Assembly: GCF_002368335.1 (NCBI RefSeq)
Contig: NZ_AP018288.1
Span: 6,639,221-6,703,220 of the forward strand
DNA length: 64,000 bases
Origin: Nostoc sp. NIES-4103
Lineage (GTDB): Bacteria > Cyanobacteriota > Cyanobacteriia > Cyanobacteriales > Nostocaceae
Direction of reading: 5' to 3'
Below the pieces are notes generated by a model, which was not told the DNA's origin, did not search any database, and was given only the letters and a program-made list of their open reading frames with translations. A program made the translations under genes and the position numbers. Shown in pieces: positions 41,217 through 49,679 of this stretch (position 1 is the first letter of the stretch; the number at the start of each line of letters is the position of its first letter).

Positions 41217-41897
41217 ATGAACTTAAATGAACTAGCAGCCAATGTGCTGCAACAACAACGCAGTACCCCAGATTTAATTGCCGACGCTTTGCGAGAAGCG
41301 ATTCTGCGGGGTATTTTTGAGGAAGGGCAATCTTTAAGGCAAGATGAAATTGCTACTCAGTTTGGAGTCAGTCGCATTCCCGTGCGTGAAGCCCTCAAAC
41401 ATTTAGAGGCAGAAGGATTGGTAACACTGCATCTCAACCGTGGGGCCATGGTGTCGGTGTTGACAGCAGCCGAGGCGCAGGAAATTTGTGAGATTCGCAG
41501 TGCTTTGGAAGTGAAAGCGATGCAGCTGGCAATACCCAAGTTAAATACATCTGACTTAGAAAAAGCTGCTGTGGTTCTAGAAGCAAGCGACCAAACCAGC
41601 GATGCGGGAGTATTGGCAAAACTTAATTGGGAATTTCATGCCACACTCTACGCAAGTGCAAAACGTCCGCGACTGCTGACAATGATTAAAAACCTGCACG
41701 TCAACATAGACCGCTATGTCCGGTTACAAATGGCACAAATGGATTATCAAGAACGTTCTCAGAAGGAACATTATCAACTTTTAGATGCTTGTCGTCAGCA
41801 GGATACAAAAGCGGCTGTGCGGCTACTAAAACGACATATTGACACAGCCGGAGAACAGCTAGTTGCTTATTTATTGCAAAAAGCGCAAAAGCGGTAA
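41217..41897 (+). CDS. GntR-family transcriptional regulator (FCD/FadR subfamily)
   Basis: This 226-residue regulator has an N-terminal winged helix-turn-helix (LRQDEIATQFGVSRIPVREA, residues 41-60). An all-helical FCD ligand-binding domain follows, from about residue 80 to the end (EICEIRSALEVKAMQL, LNWEFHATLY with the metal-coordinating His region, then LLKRHIDTAG). FCD regulators sense small organic acids. The tandem palindrome immediately upstream suggests autoregulation and possibly control of the divergent leuA. The effector is unknown. No sugar- or acid-catabolic gene lies next to it; the next gene is convergent. Confidence 0.9.
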   Translation: MNLNELAANVLQQQRSTPDLIADALREAILRGIFEEGQSLRQDEIATQFGVSRIPVREALKHLEAEGLVTLHLNRGAMVSVLTAAEAQEICEIRSALEVKAMQLAIPKLNTSDLEKAAVVLEASDQTSDAGVLAKLNWEFHATLYASAKRPRLLTMIKNLHVNIDRYVRLQMAQMDYQERSQKEHYQLLDACRQQDTKAAVRLLKRHIDTAGEQLVAYLLQKAQKR

Positions 41898-41940
41898 AAT
41901 GCCTAAAATTAAATTATTAAGAGTCACAGCACAAATTGCA

Positions 41941-44166
41941 TCAATTGTGTCTATTCTTTAGCAAAATCTTGCTCATAACTTCTTCGGAAGTTTGCTCGAT
42001 AAAGTGTGGATAGATAATTTCCTCAAATAATTCTTTGATTTGCAAATTAGAGTCTTTGATTAATTCGGTGTAATCTTCATATACAGAGATTTGGCGTTTT
42101 TTACGACGTTCATCTTCTGTATACTTTTCTTTGTTAATTTCTTCCAACCAAGTTGAGTGAATAGTTAATCCAATATTGAGGCTAGAGTTATCAGAAGGCG
42201 CACGCAATCGGTAAACTGGATTGTTATTGAAGTCATCCGCATGTAAAATCCAAAATTCGTCTTGAGGTTGATTTGGATCTTCTGGATTATCAGCAAGAAC
42301 AACACAAACTATGTAACCATGAATTGAAGGATCTTTATCTTCTGGGCAGGGTAAAGAACTAGGAATAAATTGTGGTGTGCAAGCAAAATGCCCGTATGGA
42401 AATTCAAAACAATCCACAATTTCCATCTTTTCTGCATCTAACCTTAATAATTGTGTAGGCTTATAGTCTTCAGGTAACTCAGTATAGTGTATATGGCGAA
42501 ACTTAGCATCTTTATAAGCTCTATAAATACGTTCAGGGATAGTTTCCCAAGAAAAACCCCATGACATCCAGTAAATATTTTTAACTTTATCTGCGGTTTC
42601 ATTTATGGACTCATGACATAATTCACGACGTGTATAGACAGATAGAGACCAGGTAAATCTAGGGTCACTGATAACTTTGGCATCACTGATTACCCCAGCT
42701 TCGGCATCAATAACGTACCGACCTAGGCAACCTAAATCCATTGTTCCTACAATCATACCTGCTAATTCTTGCCGCAGTTTATTTTTGCGAGCTGATAAAT
42801 CGTATTTACTTACCCACTCAGTTACATCCGAGCCATTGTTATGTCCTACGTGTAGAATAATTTTATTTTCAGGGTTTTTGTAATCTACAGTAAAATGGGA
42901 AACTTCACGAGGTAAAGTAACCTTTTTAACTCTTATTTTTTTATTTGATTCCTGCTCACTGTTTGCAGAGTTCAGATGATTTTGATGTCTCTTAGATAAT
43001 GATTGACGAGGTACAATATATAAATTAGTATAAGGTTCTGGAGGAATCAATCTCAATAATATGCTATAAATACACGTCCCAAGTTTTAGGATATTTTCCG
43101 TGACACCTTTTTCTTTATATTTATCCAATACAGATATGCGAAGAAAATTTCTAATAAAAGTTAGGAGAAGATTTAACTTTAGGAAATTACCTAACTGATC
43201 AATCCAGCTTAGGCGATCTAATAAAAAGGGAGAAAATATTTGAGGAATTTCTATTTTAAAGGCTATGTCCATAAAAATTATATAATTTTCGGTTATAGCC
43301 ATTTGATGGATAGTTTGATCTGGGCTAACTGTTTGTCCATCTGGAAGTATCATTTCCCATGTAGAAAAATGTTTTGTTTTCAAATCATAGCGAATCAAGG
43401 TTGCATAACCATAGCGAATAGAATCGATAATTTTTTTAATAGATTTAGGAACTGGAAATTTGTGTTTAATCCACTGTAATATTCTTGCTAATGGTTTTCT
43501 CAGCCTATCTTTATAGCCTGTTGAGTAATTGATAGAAAATAATTCTTCTTGATAATTTTCACTTGTTTGAGATTTTAATTCCATCACGTCACTAACTGGA
43601 TGAGCAGGATTAGAATAAGCCCCAAAAATATCTGATAAGGGGAATATCTCTCTCCAGTTGTTGGTGTTTCCGACAGGCTCTAATATTTCTAAAGTTTCGG
43701 GGTCAATTTCATAAGGACGAGCTGCATCAAAAGTTACAAAAAGTTGATTACTCGTTTTCAAAAAAGCAGTATTTAGCTGATTACGGGAACCAAGAACTCG
43801 GCTACGGCGGCTAGGCCCACCATTGCGAAACTTAAAGTTGCTAGGATACTTGTTTAGTTGCTTTTGGATAGCTAAATCAGCATAGTAACAAGGAGTTTTA
43901 GAAATTTTTGCCTTTAGCTTTGGTTGACATGCCGTAAAATCTAGGCGATAAATCATACCATCACCATTGAGAACGAAACTCCCGTCACCATAGGGTAAAG
44001 GAGCAGCAATAAAAACATAACCTGATAAATCATCAGGTAAATTTTCTACAAGAGATAATTCATTACTTTTAGGAAATTGTTGAAATATTAGTAATTCGAG
44101 TTCTTCGATTTCATCCCGGCTAGCTTTCACTACCGAATTAGGAATTTGATATTTAGCTTGATGCAT
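41941..44166 (-). CDS. Long carotenoid-oxygenase-family protein
   Basis: This 741-residue member of the RPE65/CCD superfamily is about 250 residues longer than typical bacterial enzymes. The four iron-histidine contexts appear conserved: NPAHPVSDV (about residue 187), TIHQMAITENY (about 285), VSHFTVDYKN (about 424) and TIHSTWLEE (about 679). The N-terminal PDDLSGYVFIAAPLPYGDGSFVLNGDG matches the family's RNGPNP-like start in degenerate form. Extra length comes from insertions between motifs (about residues 210-270 and 330-400). It could cleave a carotenoid or stilbene; the substrate is unknown. The gene is AT-rich and stands alone. Confidence 0.82.
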   Translation of the reverse strand: MHQAKYQIPNSVVKASRDEIEELELLIFQQFPKSNELSLVENLPDDLSGYVFIAAPLPYGDGSFVLNGDGMIYRLDFTACQPKLKAKISKTPCYYADLAIQKQLNKYPSNFKFRNGGPSRRSRVLGSRNQLNTAFLKTSNQLFVTFDAARPYEIDPETLEILEPVGNTNNWREIFPLSDIFGAYSNPAHPVSDVMELKSQTSENYQEELFSINYSTGYKDRLRKPLARILQWIKHKFPVPKSIKKIIDSIRYGYATLIRYDLKTKHFSTWEMILPDGQTVSPDQTIHQMAITENYIIFMDIAFKIEIPQIFSPFLLDRLSWIDQLGNFLKLNLLLTFIRNFLRISVLDKYKEKGVTENILKLGTCIYSILLRLIPPEPYTNLYIVPRQSLSKRHQNHLNSANSEQESNKKIRVKKVTLPREVSHFTVDYKNPENKIILHVGHNNGSDVTEWVSKYDLSARKNKLRQELAGMIVGTMDLGCLGRYVIDAEAGVISDAKVISDPRFTWSLSVYTRRELCHESINETADKVKNIYWMSWGFSWETIPERIYRAYKDAKFRHIHYTELPEDYKPTQLLRLDAEKMEIVDCFEFPYGHFACTPQFIPSSLPCPEDKDPSIHGYIVCVVLADNPEDPNQPQDEFWILHADDFNNNPVYRLRAPSDNSSLNIGLTIHSTWLEEINKEKYTEDERRKKRQISVYEDYTELIKDSNLQIKELFEEIIYPHFIEQTSEEVMSKILLKNRHN

Positions 44167-44256
44167 TTTAAAGTTATCCTTGATTTTAAAATTTGTAAAA
44201 AAATAGTTTTTGAAATTCTTTATAAATATAAAAAACCAAGTTTTTGGATTGGTTTT

Positions 44257-47200
44257 TTATATTGCTCCTAAAGTCATTAGATCGGATTTTTCTGCAACAG
44301 TGAGTCCTGTTGCTCCTGTAATTTGCATTCCTTCATAAGGTCTTTTGGTTCGCAATACTGCCAAATTTTCACCCGTGTTCACATCCCAAAGAATAATACT
44401 TTCATCTTGGCTAGCACTTGCTACTAGTTGACCATCTGGGCTAAATATTACTGACCAAACCCAATTTTGATGCCCAGTTAACTCTTGAATACATTTACCA
44501 TCATGAACATTCCAAATGCGGATAGTTCGTTCGCAGGCACTAGTAACAATTTTTTGCCCATCAGGGCTAAAAGCTACAGATAACACGCTAGCATCATGCC
44601 CTGTTAAATTGCGAATACACTGACGCTTGCGTAAATCCCAGATTTTAATTGTTTTATCAGTACTTACGCTGACTAATAGTTGACCATTTGGGCTAAAAGC
44701 TACCGATTTAACTCGACCTTTGTGCCCTTTCTCTTCCAAACTGTATAGACAGTTGCCAGAAGCTACATCCCAAATGTCTACCTTACTCTCTCCGGCCGTA
44801 GCGAGCAAGGAACCTTCAGGGTTAAAAGTCGCTGCTCCTATTCGGTCGTCATATCCTTTTAAAGTATGAATGCATACTTGCTCGTTTAATTGCCAAATTT
44901 TGATAGTTTTGTCATAACTTCCACTTGCCAACAATTGGCCATTGGGACTAAAAGTAATACCCCATACATCACCAGCATGTTTGCTAAGGGTGTACAAGCA
45001 ATTACTGTTATTTATATCCCATATTTTGATTGTTCCATCTTCGCTGCCGCTAGCAATCAACTGACCATCAGGATGTACAGCTATCGATAAAACAGGACTT
45101 TCATGTCCTTTTAGTGTACGAATATTTTGGTGGTTGAAAACGTCCCACACTCTCACGGTATGGTCTTGATGAGCGCTGACTAATTGTTTACCGTTGGAAG
45201 TAAATTTTGCCGATTTCACCCAGTTAGTATAACCTTGGATAATTTTGAGACATTTACCATCGATAATGTCCCATATTCTCACTGTCTGGTCATCACTGCC
45301 AGTTGCTATTCTTTGCCCATCAGGATGGTAAGTAAGCGACCAAATTTGATTTTTATGTCCTGTAATTGTTTTTAAACATCTACCGTCGCTAATGTCCCAA
45401 ATTTTTATTGTTTTATCAGAACCTGCACTGGCAATTTGCGTGCCATCTGGACTAAAGGCTGCTGTCCAAACCCAAAATGTATGACCTTGTAAAATATGTA
45501 TGCAATCGCCATTACTAACTTTCCAAAGCCTGATACTACTGTCAAAACTACTACTAGCAATCATTTGACCGTCAGGACTAAAACTGACACTCATAACCCA
45601 GTCTTGATGACCCTTAAGAACTCGGATACATCTACCAGTTTCTACTTCCCAAATCCTGATAGTTTTGTCATTACTACTACTTGCAAGCAGTTTACCATTT
45701 GGACTAAAACTAACACTAATAACCCAACCTTCATGTCCTTTTAAAACTTGCAAGCATTCACCATTTTCAACATTCCAAAATTTTATTAGTCCGTCATCTC
45801 CACAACTCGCTATTAAATTACCGGTAGGATGAAAAGTTGCTGTACGTAATATATTTTTATGGGCATCAATCGTATGAATGCAATTACCATTTTTTAAGTC
45901 CCAAATTTTTATTGTTTTATCTTCACTGGCACTTAATATAATTTGATTATTTGGGCTAAAATCTATGTTATATATCCAACTATTATGACCGTTGAAATTT
46001 AAAATGTTTTGTCCTGTATCAACTTGCCATAATTTAATTGAGCAGTTAGTATTACTACTTGCTAATACTTGACCATCATGACTAAATTTCACACCTATCA
46101 CTGCACCAAAAACTTTAGTAAATAAAGTATTTTGGAAATCACAGTTGGAGAAATTTACACCGTGTAACTCTATTCCTTGAAGGTAAGCCTGCCGAATTGT
46201 TAAATCTGAAAAATCATAACCAGCTAAATTTATTTTTAAATGAATAAATAGGTTAAGGAGATTTCCAGCTATATAACCTTGTGTAAATGATAATTCTTGT
46301 TTAATTTCGGTAAGAAGAGATACTAATTTATTTTGAATATTAATGTAGCCACCCAATTCTGATGCTAATTTATCAACTATTGGTTGAAGTATAAAGCGAA
46401 TTTGTGCTTCTCTGATATAGTCTTTACTTTCGGCTTTAATCAAGGCGTAATCATTGAGGAATTTCTGCTGACCATTTGTAATATCCTCACAGACTCCAAC
46501 GATTATGCGCTGTGTCACATACTCCAAAACCACAGGTTGCAACACCAGTTGCTTTTCTTTTTGTTCAATCAATGCACGACGAGCAAGTGACTGTATCCCC
46601 TTTACCAACTCTCCTGTTACTGTTTCAAAAACAAAATCTGCTGCTAACTGGGGTAAAGAAACAGGTTCTCGATTTACTGCCAACCAATACATCAATTGCT
46701 GTTCCAATGGTGACAGACGGTTGAATTGTTGCTCTAACAAGTCTTGGATATCCTCAAACTGCAACTTTCCTTGCCGTAGTAAGGGGATTAGTTGTCCTAT
46801 GTCACCCGCGCATACTTCTTTGACTGCCGCAGCTGCTATTTTTAAGGCTAGTGGATTACCTGCGTAATGCGTGCATATTTCTTGTAACTCATTATCGTTG
46901 GCTGCAAAACAACCCTTGGCATTCAAAATTTTACGCCCCTCAACTGGTGTTAGTCCAGACAAGAGTAGCGATCGCACCTTGAGATTTGGCCCTTCTAGTA
47001 GCGCTATCTCCTTCGGTTTCTCACGACTGGTTAGTATCAAACAACTTTGATGGTTAACTTCTCCGATTTGTTTCAGTAAATAGCCGTAACCTTTATAAGC
47101 ATCATTGTATTGTCCAGCACTAGTACCACCTTGCAGAATAGATTCCAAATTGTCCAGGATTATTAAACACCGGGATGCACGTAAATAATGTAAAAGACGT

Positions 47201-47856
47201 GAAACCTTATCTTCCAGGGAATCAGGCAAAGTTATTTCCTGTTTGTGAGATAAAAACTCAACTAGTTGTATCAAAATTTCTTCAACTGGGGGCGCATTTT
47301 GTAGCGATCGCCAAATTACATATGTAAAATTATCTTGTATTTTTTGTGCCAGCTTGATTGATAAAGTAGTTTTACCAACTCCCCCCATACCGAGGAATGC
47401 TAACAGACGACAATTGCAACTGAGAATCCATTGATGCAGGCTTGTCAGTTCATCATTCCGACCATAAAAAGTTGATACATCAACCACATCTCCCCAATCT
47501 TGATATTTAAGAGGAGTTTGTAACTCTTCTACTGTGGGTGCTTGTGGTTCTGGAAAACTACTCAGTGATTTTTCGTTATCTTTTTGTTCCAATAAATACA
47601 ATTGACGTTCTGCCGCTGCCTGAAAATTGGTTTTAGTGACCTTTTCTCCAAACACTTGCGAGAGTAGTTTCCACAGACTTGGGCCGACATCTTGCTTGAG
47701 ATACCTATCGGAATAACCATGTGCTTCGGCGATTTTTTCGTAGTTTTGACCTTGCAAAGCACCTTGGAGAATCAATATTTGCACATCTTTTAAGTGCTTT
47801 TGCGTTTTTGCAAAAACCACTTGATCAACAAATCTCAGCAATTCTTCAAGGTTCAT
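44257..47856 (-). CDS. NB-ARC ATPase with 14 WD40 repeats (STAND signalling protein)
   Basis: This 1199-residue protein has three parts. The N-terminal helical domain (residues 1-90, EELLRFVDQVVFAKTQKHLK, EKIAEAHGYSDRYLKQDVG) resembles the HTH-like domain often found at the front of cyanobacterial NB-ARC proteins. The NB-ARC ATPase follows, with Walker A GMGGVGKTT at residues 156-164 and a Walker B-like CLIILDNLES. The C-terminal half starts with a short pentapeptide-like stretch (YDFSDLTIRQAYLQG), then has fourteen WD40 units, enough for two seven-bladed propellers. STAND proteins act as ligand-activated switches in signalling, cell death or phage defence. No effector domain is recognisable. 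Confidence 0.92.
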   Translation of the reverse strand: MNLEELLRFVDQVVFAKTQKHLKDVQILILQGALQGQNYEKIAEAHGYSDRYLKQDVGPSLWKLLSQVFGEKVTKTNFQAAAERQLYLLEQKDNEKSLSSFPEPQAPTVEELQTPLKYQDWGDVVDVSTFYGRNDELTSLHQWILSCNCRLLAFLGMGGVGKTTLSIKLAQKIQDNFTYVIWRSLQNAPPVEEILIQLVEFLSHKQEITLPDSLEDKVSRLLHYLRASRCLIILDNLESILQGGTSAGQYNDAYKGYGYLLKQIGEVNHQSCLILTSREKPKEIALLEGPNLKVRSLLLSGLTPVEGRKILNAKGCFAANDNELQEICTHYAGNPLALKIAAAAVKEVCAGDIGQLIPLLRQGKLQFEDIQDLLEQQFNRLSPLEQQLMYWLAVNREPVSLPQLAADFVFETVTGELVKGIQSLARRALIEQKEKQLVLQPVVLEYVTQRIIVGVCEDITNGQQKFLNDYALIKAESKDYIREAQIRFILQPIVDKLASELGGYINIQNKLVSLLTEIKQELSFTQGYIAGNLLNLFIHLKINLAGYDFSDLTIRQAYLQGIELHGVNFSNCDFQNTLFTKVFGAVIGVKFSHDGQVLASSNTNCSIKLWQVDTGQNILNFNGHNSWIYNIDFSPNNQIILSASEDKTIKIWDLKNGNCIHTIDAHKNILRTATFHPTGNLIASCGDDGLIKFWNVENGECLQVLKGHEGWVISVSFSPNGKLLASSSNDKTIRIWEVETGRCIRVLKGHQDWVMSVSFSPDGQMIASSSFDSSIRLWKVSNGDCIHILQGHTFWVWTAAFSPDGTQIASAGSDKTIKIWDISDGRCLKTITGHKNQIWSLTYHPDGQRIATGSDDQTVRIWDIIDGKCLKIIQGYTNWVKSAKFTSNGKQLVSAHQDHTVRVWDVFNHQNIRTLKGHESPVLSIAVHPDGQLIASGSEDGTIKIWDINNSNCLYTLSKHAGDVWGITFSPNGQLLASGSYDKTIKIWQLNEQVCIHTLKGYDDRIGAATFNPEGSLLATAGESKVDIWDVASGNCLYSLEEKGHKGRVKSVAFSPNGQLLVSVSTDKTIKIWDLRKRQCIRNLTGHDASVLSVAFSPDGQKIVTSACERTIRIWNVHDGKCIQELTGHQNWVWSVIFSPDGQLVASASQDESIILWDVNTGENLAVLRTKRPYEGMQITGATGLTVAEKSDLMTLGAI

Positions 47857-48131
47857 AGTAATGACTCTCCTATGGCTGAGTTTACGTCAGATTATACAAG
47901 TTTGTCACTGAACTTTCCTGAATTTTCCTGAACTTTTTTCAGTTTTTCGCTTTTTAACCTAATTTTTTGTGAGGAATTACTGAACTTAACTGAACTTATC
48001 TGTATTGTTGTTGAAACTCATAGTTTCTATATTTGGTATGTAATCGGGTTGCGAAAATTATTTTTTGTACAACAACTCAAAGCATTAATTTGCTTATCTA
48101 ATTACATCTATTAGCACTCAGGTAAGTAAAA
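47857..48131. promoter_or_regulatory. Divergent promoter region between the NB-ARC gene and the second biosynthetic cluster
   Basis: This 275-bp spacer contains repeats of TGAACTT...CCTGAA (about 47904-48000: CTGAACTTTCCTGAATTTTCC and CTGAACTTAACTGAACTTATC). They are short direct repeats that could bind a regulator. TAAGTAAAAATG places a ribosome-binding site (AGGTAAG) before the peptide gene. Confidence 0.45.
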
Positions 48132-48341
48132 ATGACCGATGACACTCAAATTCCTTCAGTTGACAATCAACTTTTTTCAAATACAGGAAATGCTGATACC
48201 AATGAAGTAATTAATACTTTTATGGAATCGCCAAGTTATAGATTTAACGACATTTTTTCTGTAAGTACACGTTTTCCTAACCAACAAGTCAATGAACGAT
48301 ATTCTCAGCTAGAAGAAGAGTACATATATCCTGAGATTTAG
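48132..48341 (+). CDS. Small acidic peptide, candidate substrate/precursor
   Basis: This 69-residue acidic, polar protein starts MTDDTQIPSVDNQLFSN and ends SQLEEEYIYPEI. It has no membrane span and no Cys. The middle is Asn/Ser-rich (NTGNADTNEVINTF). It has AGGTAAG before the ATG and lies 100 bp before the methyltransferase on the same strand as the second biosynthetic cluster. It could be a precursor peptide modified by the cluster's enzymes, a carrier scaffold, or an unrelated small gene. A charged N-terminal leader and a tyrosine-rich tail are consistent with, but do not prove, a precursor. Confidence 0.5.
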   Translation: MTDDTQIPSVDNQLFSNTGNADTNEVINTFMESPSYRFNDIFSVSTRFPNQQVNERYSQLEEEYIYPEI

Positions 48342-48441
48342 TTGTATTAAAAATATAGTTATTTTGCCATAATTGCAAACACTATATATGTTGAAATTTC
48401 ACAATTTATCAGCCAATTAATTTTTCGGAGTTAATGAGAAA

Positions 48442-49434
48442 ATGCCAACATCTAGAGTTGAAAATCAGAATATTGCTAATGGGGATAACTTAGAATTTTT
48501 TGTAAATCCAAATTCTACGCGCACAGAATCTGTAGGTGTACTTCACCCCGTAAGTTGGGAATCACTTATCCCACGCTGGCACTTTGCTATGCTCAATGAT
48601 GTCGAACGTAATAAAGCATTTGAAACTGCTATCAAACACGTCATACATCCAAATAGCACAGTGCTAGATGTAGGAGCGGGTTCGGGATTGCTGGCGATGA
48701 TGGCTGCTCGTCATGGAGCTAGTTGTGTAACATCCTGTGAGATGATCCAACCAATCGCACAAATGGCGAAGAAAATCATTGCTATCAACGGATTTCAAGA
48801 CCAGATTAAAATTGTCTCGAAAAAGTCAGATGATCTGATTGTTGGTTTAGATTTAGCTAAACGAGCCGATGTTTTAATTACTGAAACCGTTGATTGTGGG
48901 CTTGTAGGTGAAGGTATATTACCAATCATTCGTCATGCTCGGCAAGCATTGTTGACTCCAGATGCAGCAATTATCCCAGCTAAAGCAGTAGTTAAATTTA
49001 GCCTGTTAGAGAGCGATTCAGTACATAATCTAAATTTTGCATCCCATGCAGCTAACTTTGACGTTTCATCCTTCAATATTTTTTCTACAGCCGGGTATTT
49101 TCCAGTTCGGCTATGGATTTGGCCACATCGCTTGTTAAGTAAACCGACTACAGCATTTGAATTCGATTTTCGAGTCGATCCATTAAAACCACGCCAGAAA
49201 GAAATATCTGTAAAAGTTGAACACAACGGGACTCTTCATGGTGTTGTTTTTTGGTTTGATTTGGATTTAGGTAACGGAGTTGTTTTGAGCAATGCAGTAG
49301 ATAACGAAAAATCACACTGGATGCAAGCAGTGCAATGCTTTGAAAAACCTATGTTTGTTAAACAAGGCGATCTATTGAAATTAATGGTGCGGCAAAGCGA
49401 TACCAATATCGATTTTCAGATTATCAAAGCATGA
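48442..49434 (+). CDS. PRMT-like SAM-dependent methyltransferase
   Basis: This 330-residue class I methyltransferase resembles protein arginine methyltransferases, notably the PRMT7 type. The SAM-binding motif I is VLDVGAGSGLLAMMAARHGA (about residues 74-93). The double-glutamate region reads ITETVDCGLVGEGILPIIRHA (about 149-169). A C-terminal beta-barrel-like part follows, with VDPLKPRQKEISVKVEHNGTLHGVVFWFDLDL (split in text near residues 247-278). Such proteins in bacteria often methylate small molecules or peptides rather than arginine in histones. The ATG at 48442 has GGAG upstream. It follows the small peptide gene, an attractive substrate candidate by position. Confidence 0.82.
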   Translation: MPTSRVENQNIANGDNLEFFVNPNSTRTESVGVLHPVSWESLIPRWHFAMLNDVERNKAFETAIKHVIHPNSTVLDVGAGSGLLAMMAARHGASCVTSCEMIQPIAQMAKKIIAINGFQDQIKIVSKKSDDLIVGLDLAKRADVLITETVDCGLVGEGILPIIRHARQALLTPDAAIIPAKAVVKFSLLESDSVHNLNFASHAANFDVSSFNIFSTAGYFPVRLWIWPHRLLSKPTTAFEFDFRVDPLKPRQKEISVKVEHNGTLHGVVFWFDLDLGNGVVLSNAVDNEKSHWMQAVQCFEKPMFVKQGDLLKLMVRQSDTNIDFQIIKA

Positions 49435-49679
49435 GCAAATGAGAGGATGTTTTAAAACAGGGGTGCTGTTATAACAAAGTTCACAAGGCTAAAGCTGAAA
49501 TCTCAAAGACTAAACTTTGGTGAGCGCACAACCTCAGAGGCTTTTATCTATATCGATAATTCATTTCACAATCTGAGAACTTACATCATTTTTCACTGAC
49601 TTCGATTGTCGAAATATCCTCTGAGTAGTTTTTCTACAAATCAACAAATTTCTATTTAGGTTAAACAGGAAAGAATATC
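49435..49679. other. Gap before the diiron oxidase-cupin gene
   Basis: This 245-bp AT-rich spacer has no hairpin with a U-run. It contains a ribosome-binding site (AGGAAAG, about 49668-49674). Co-transcription of the methyltransferase with the rest of the cluster is possible but not shown. Confidence 0.4.

Noticed and set aside
48132..48341. Microviridin-type precursor
   Set aside because: The sequence lacks the T-x-K-x-P-S-D core, and the nearby ATP-grasp enzymes have free-substrate ligase motifs, so no known RiPP class is claimed.
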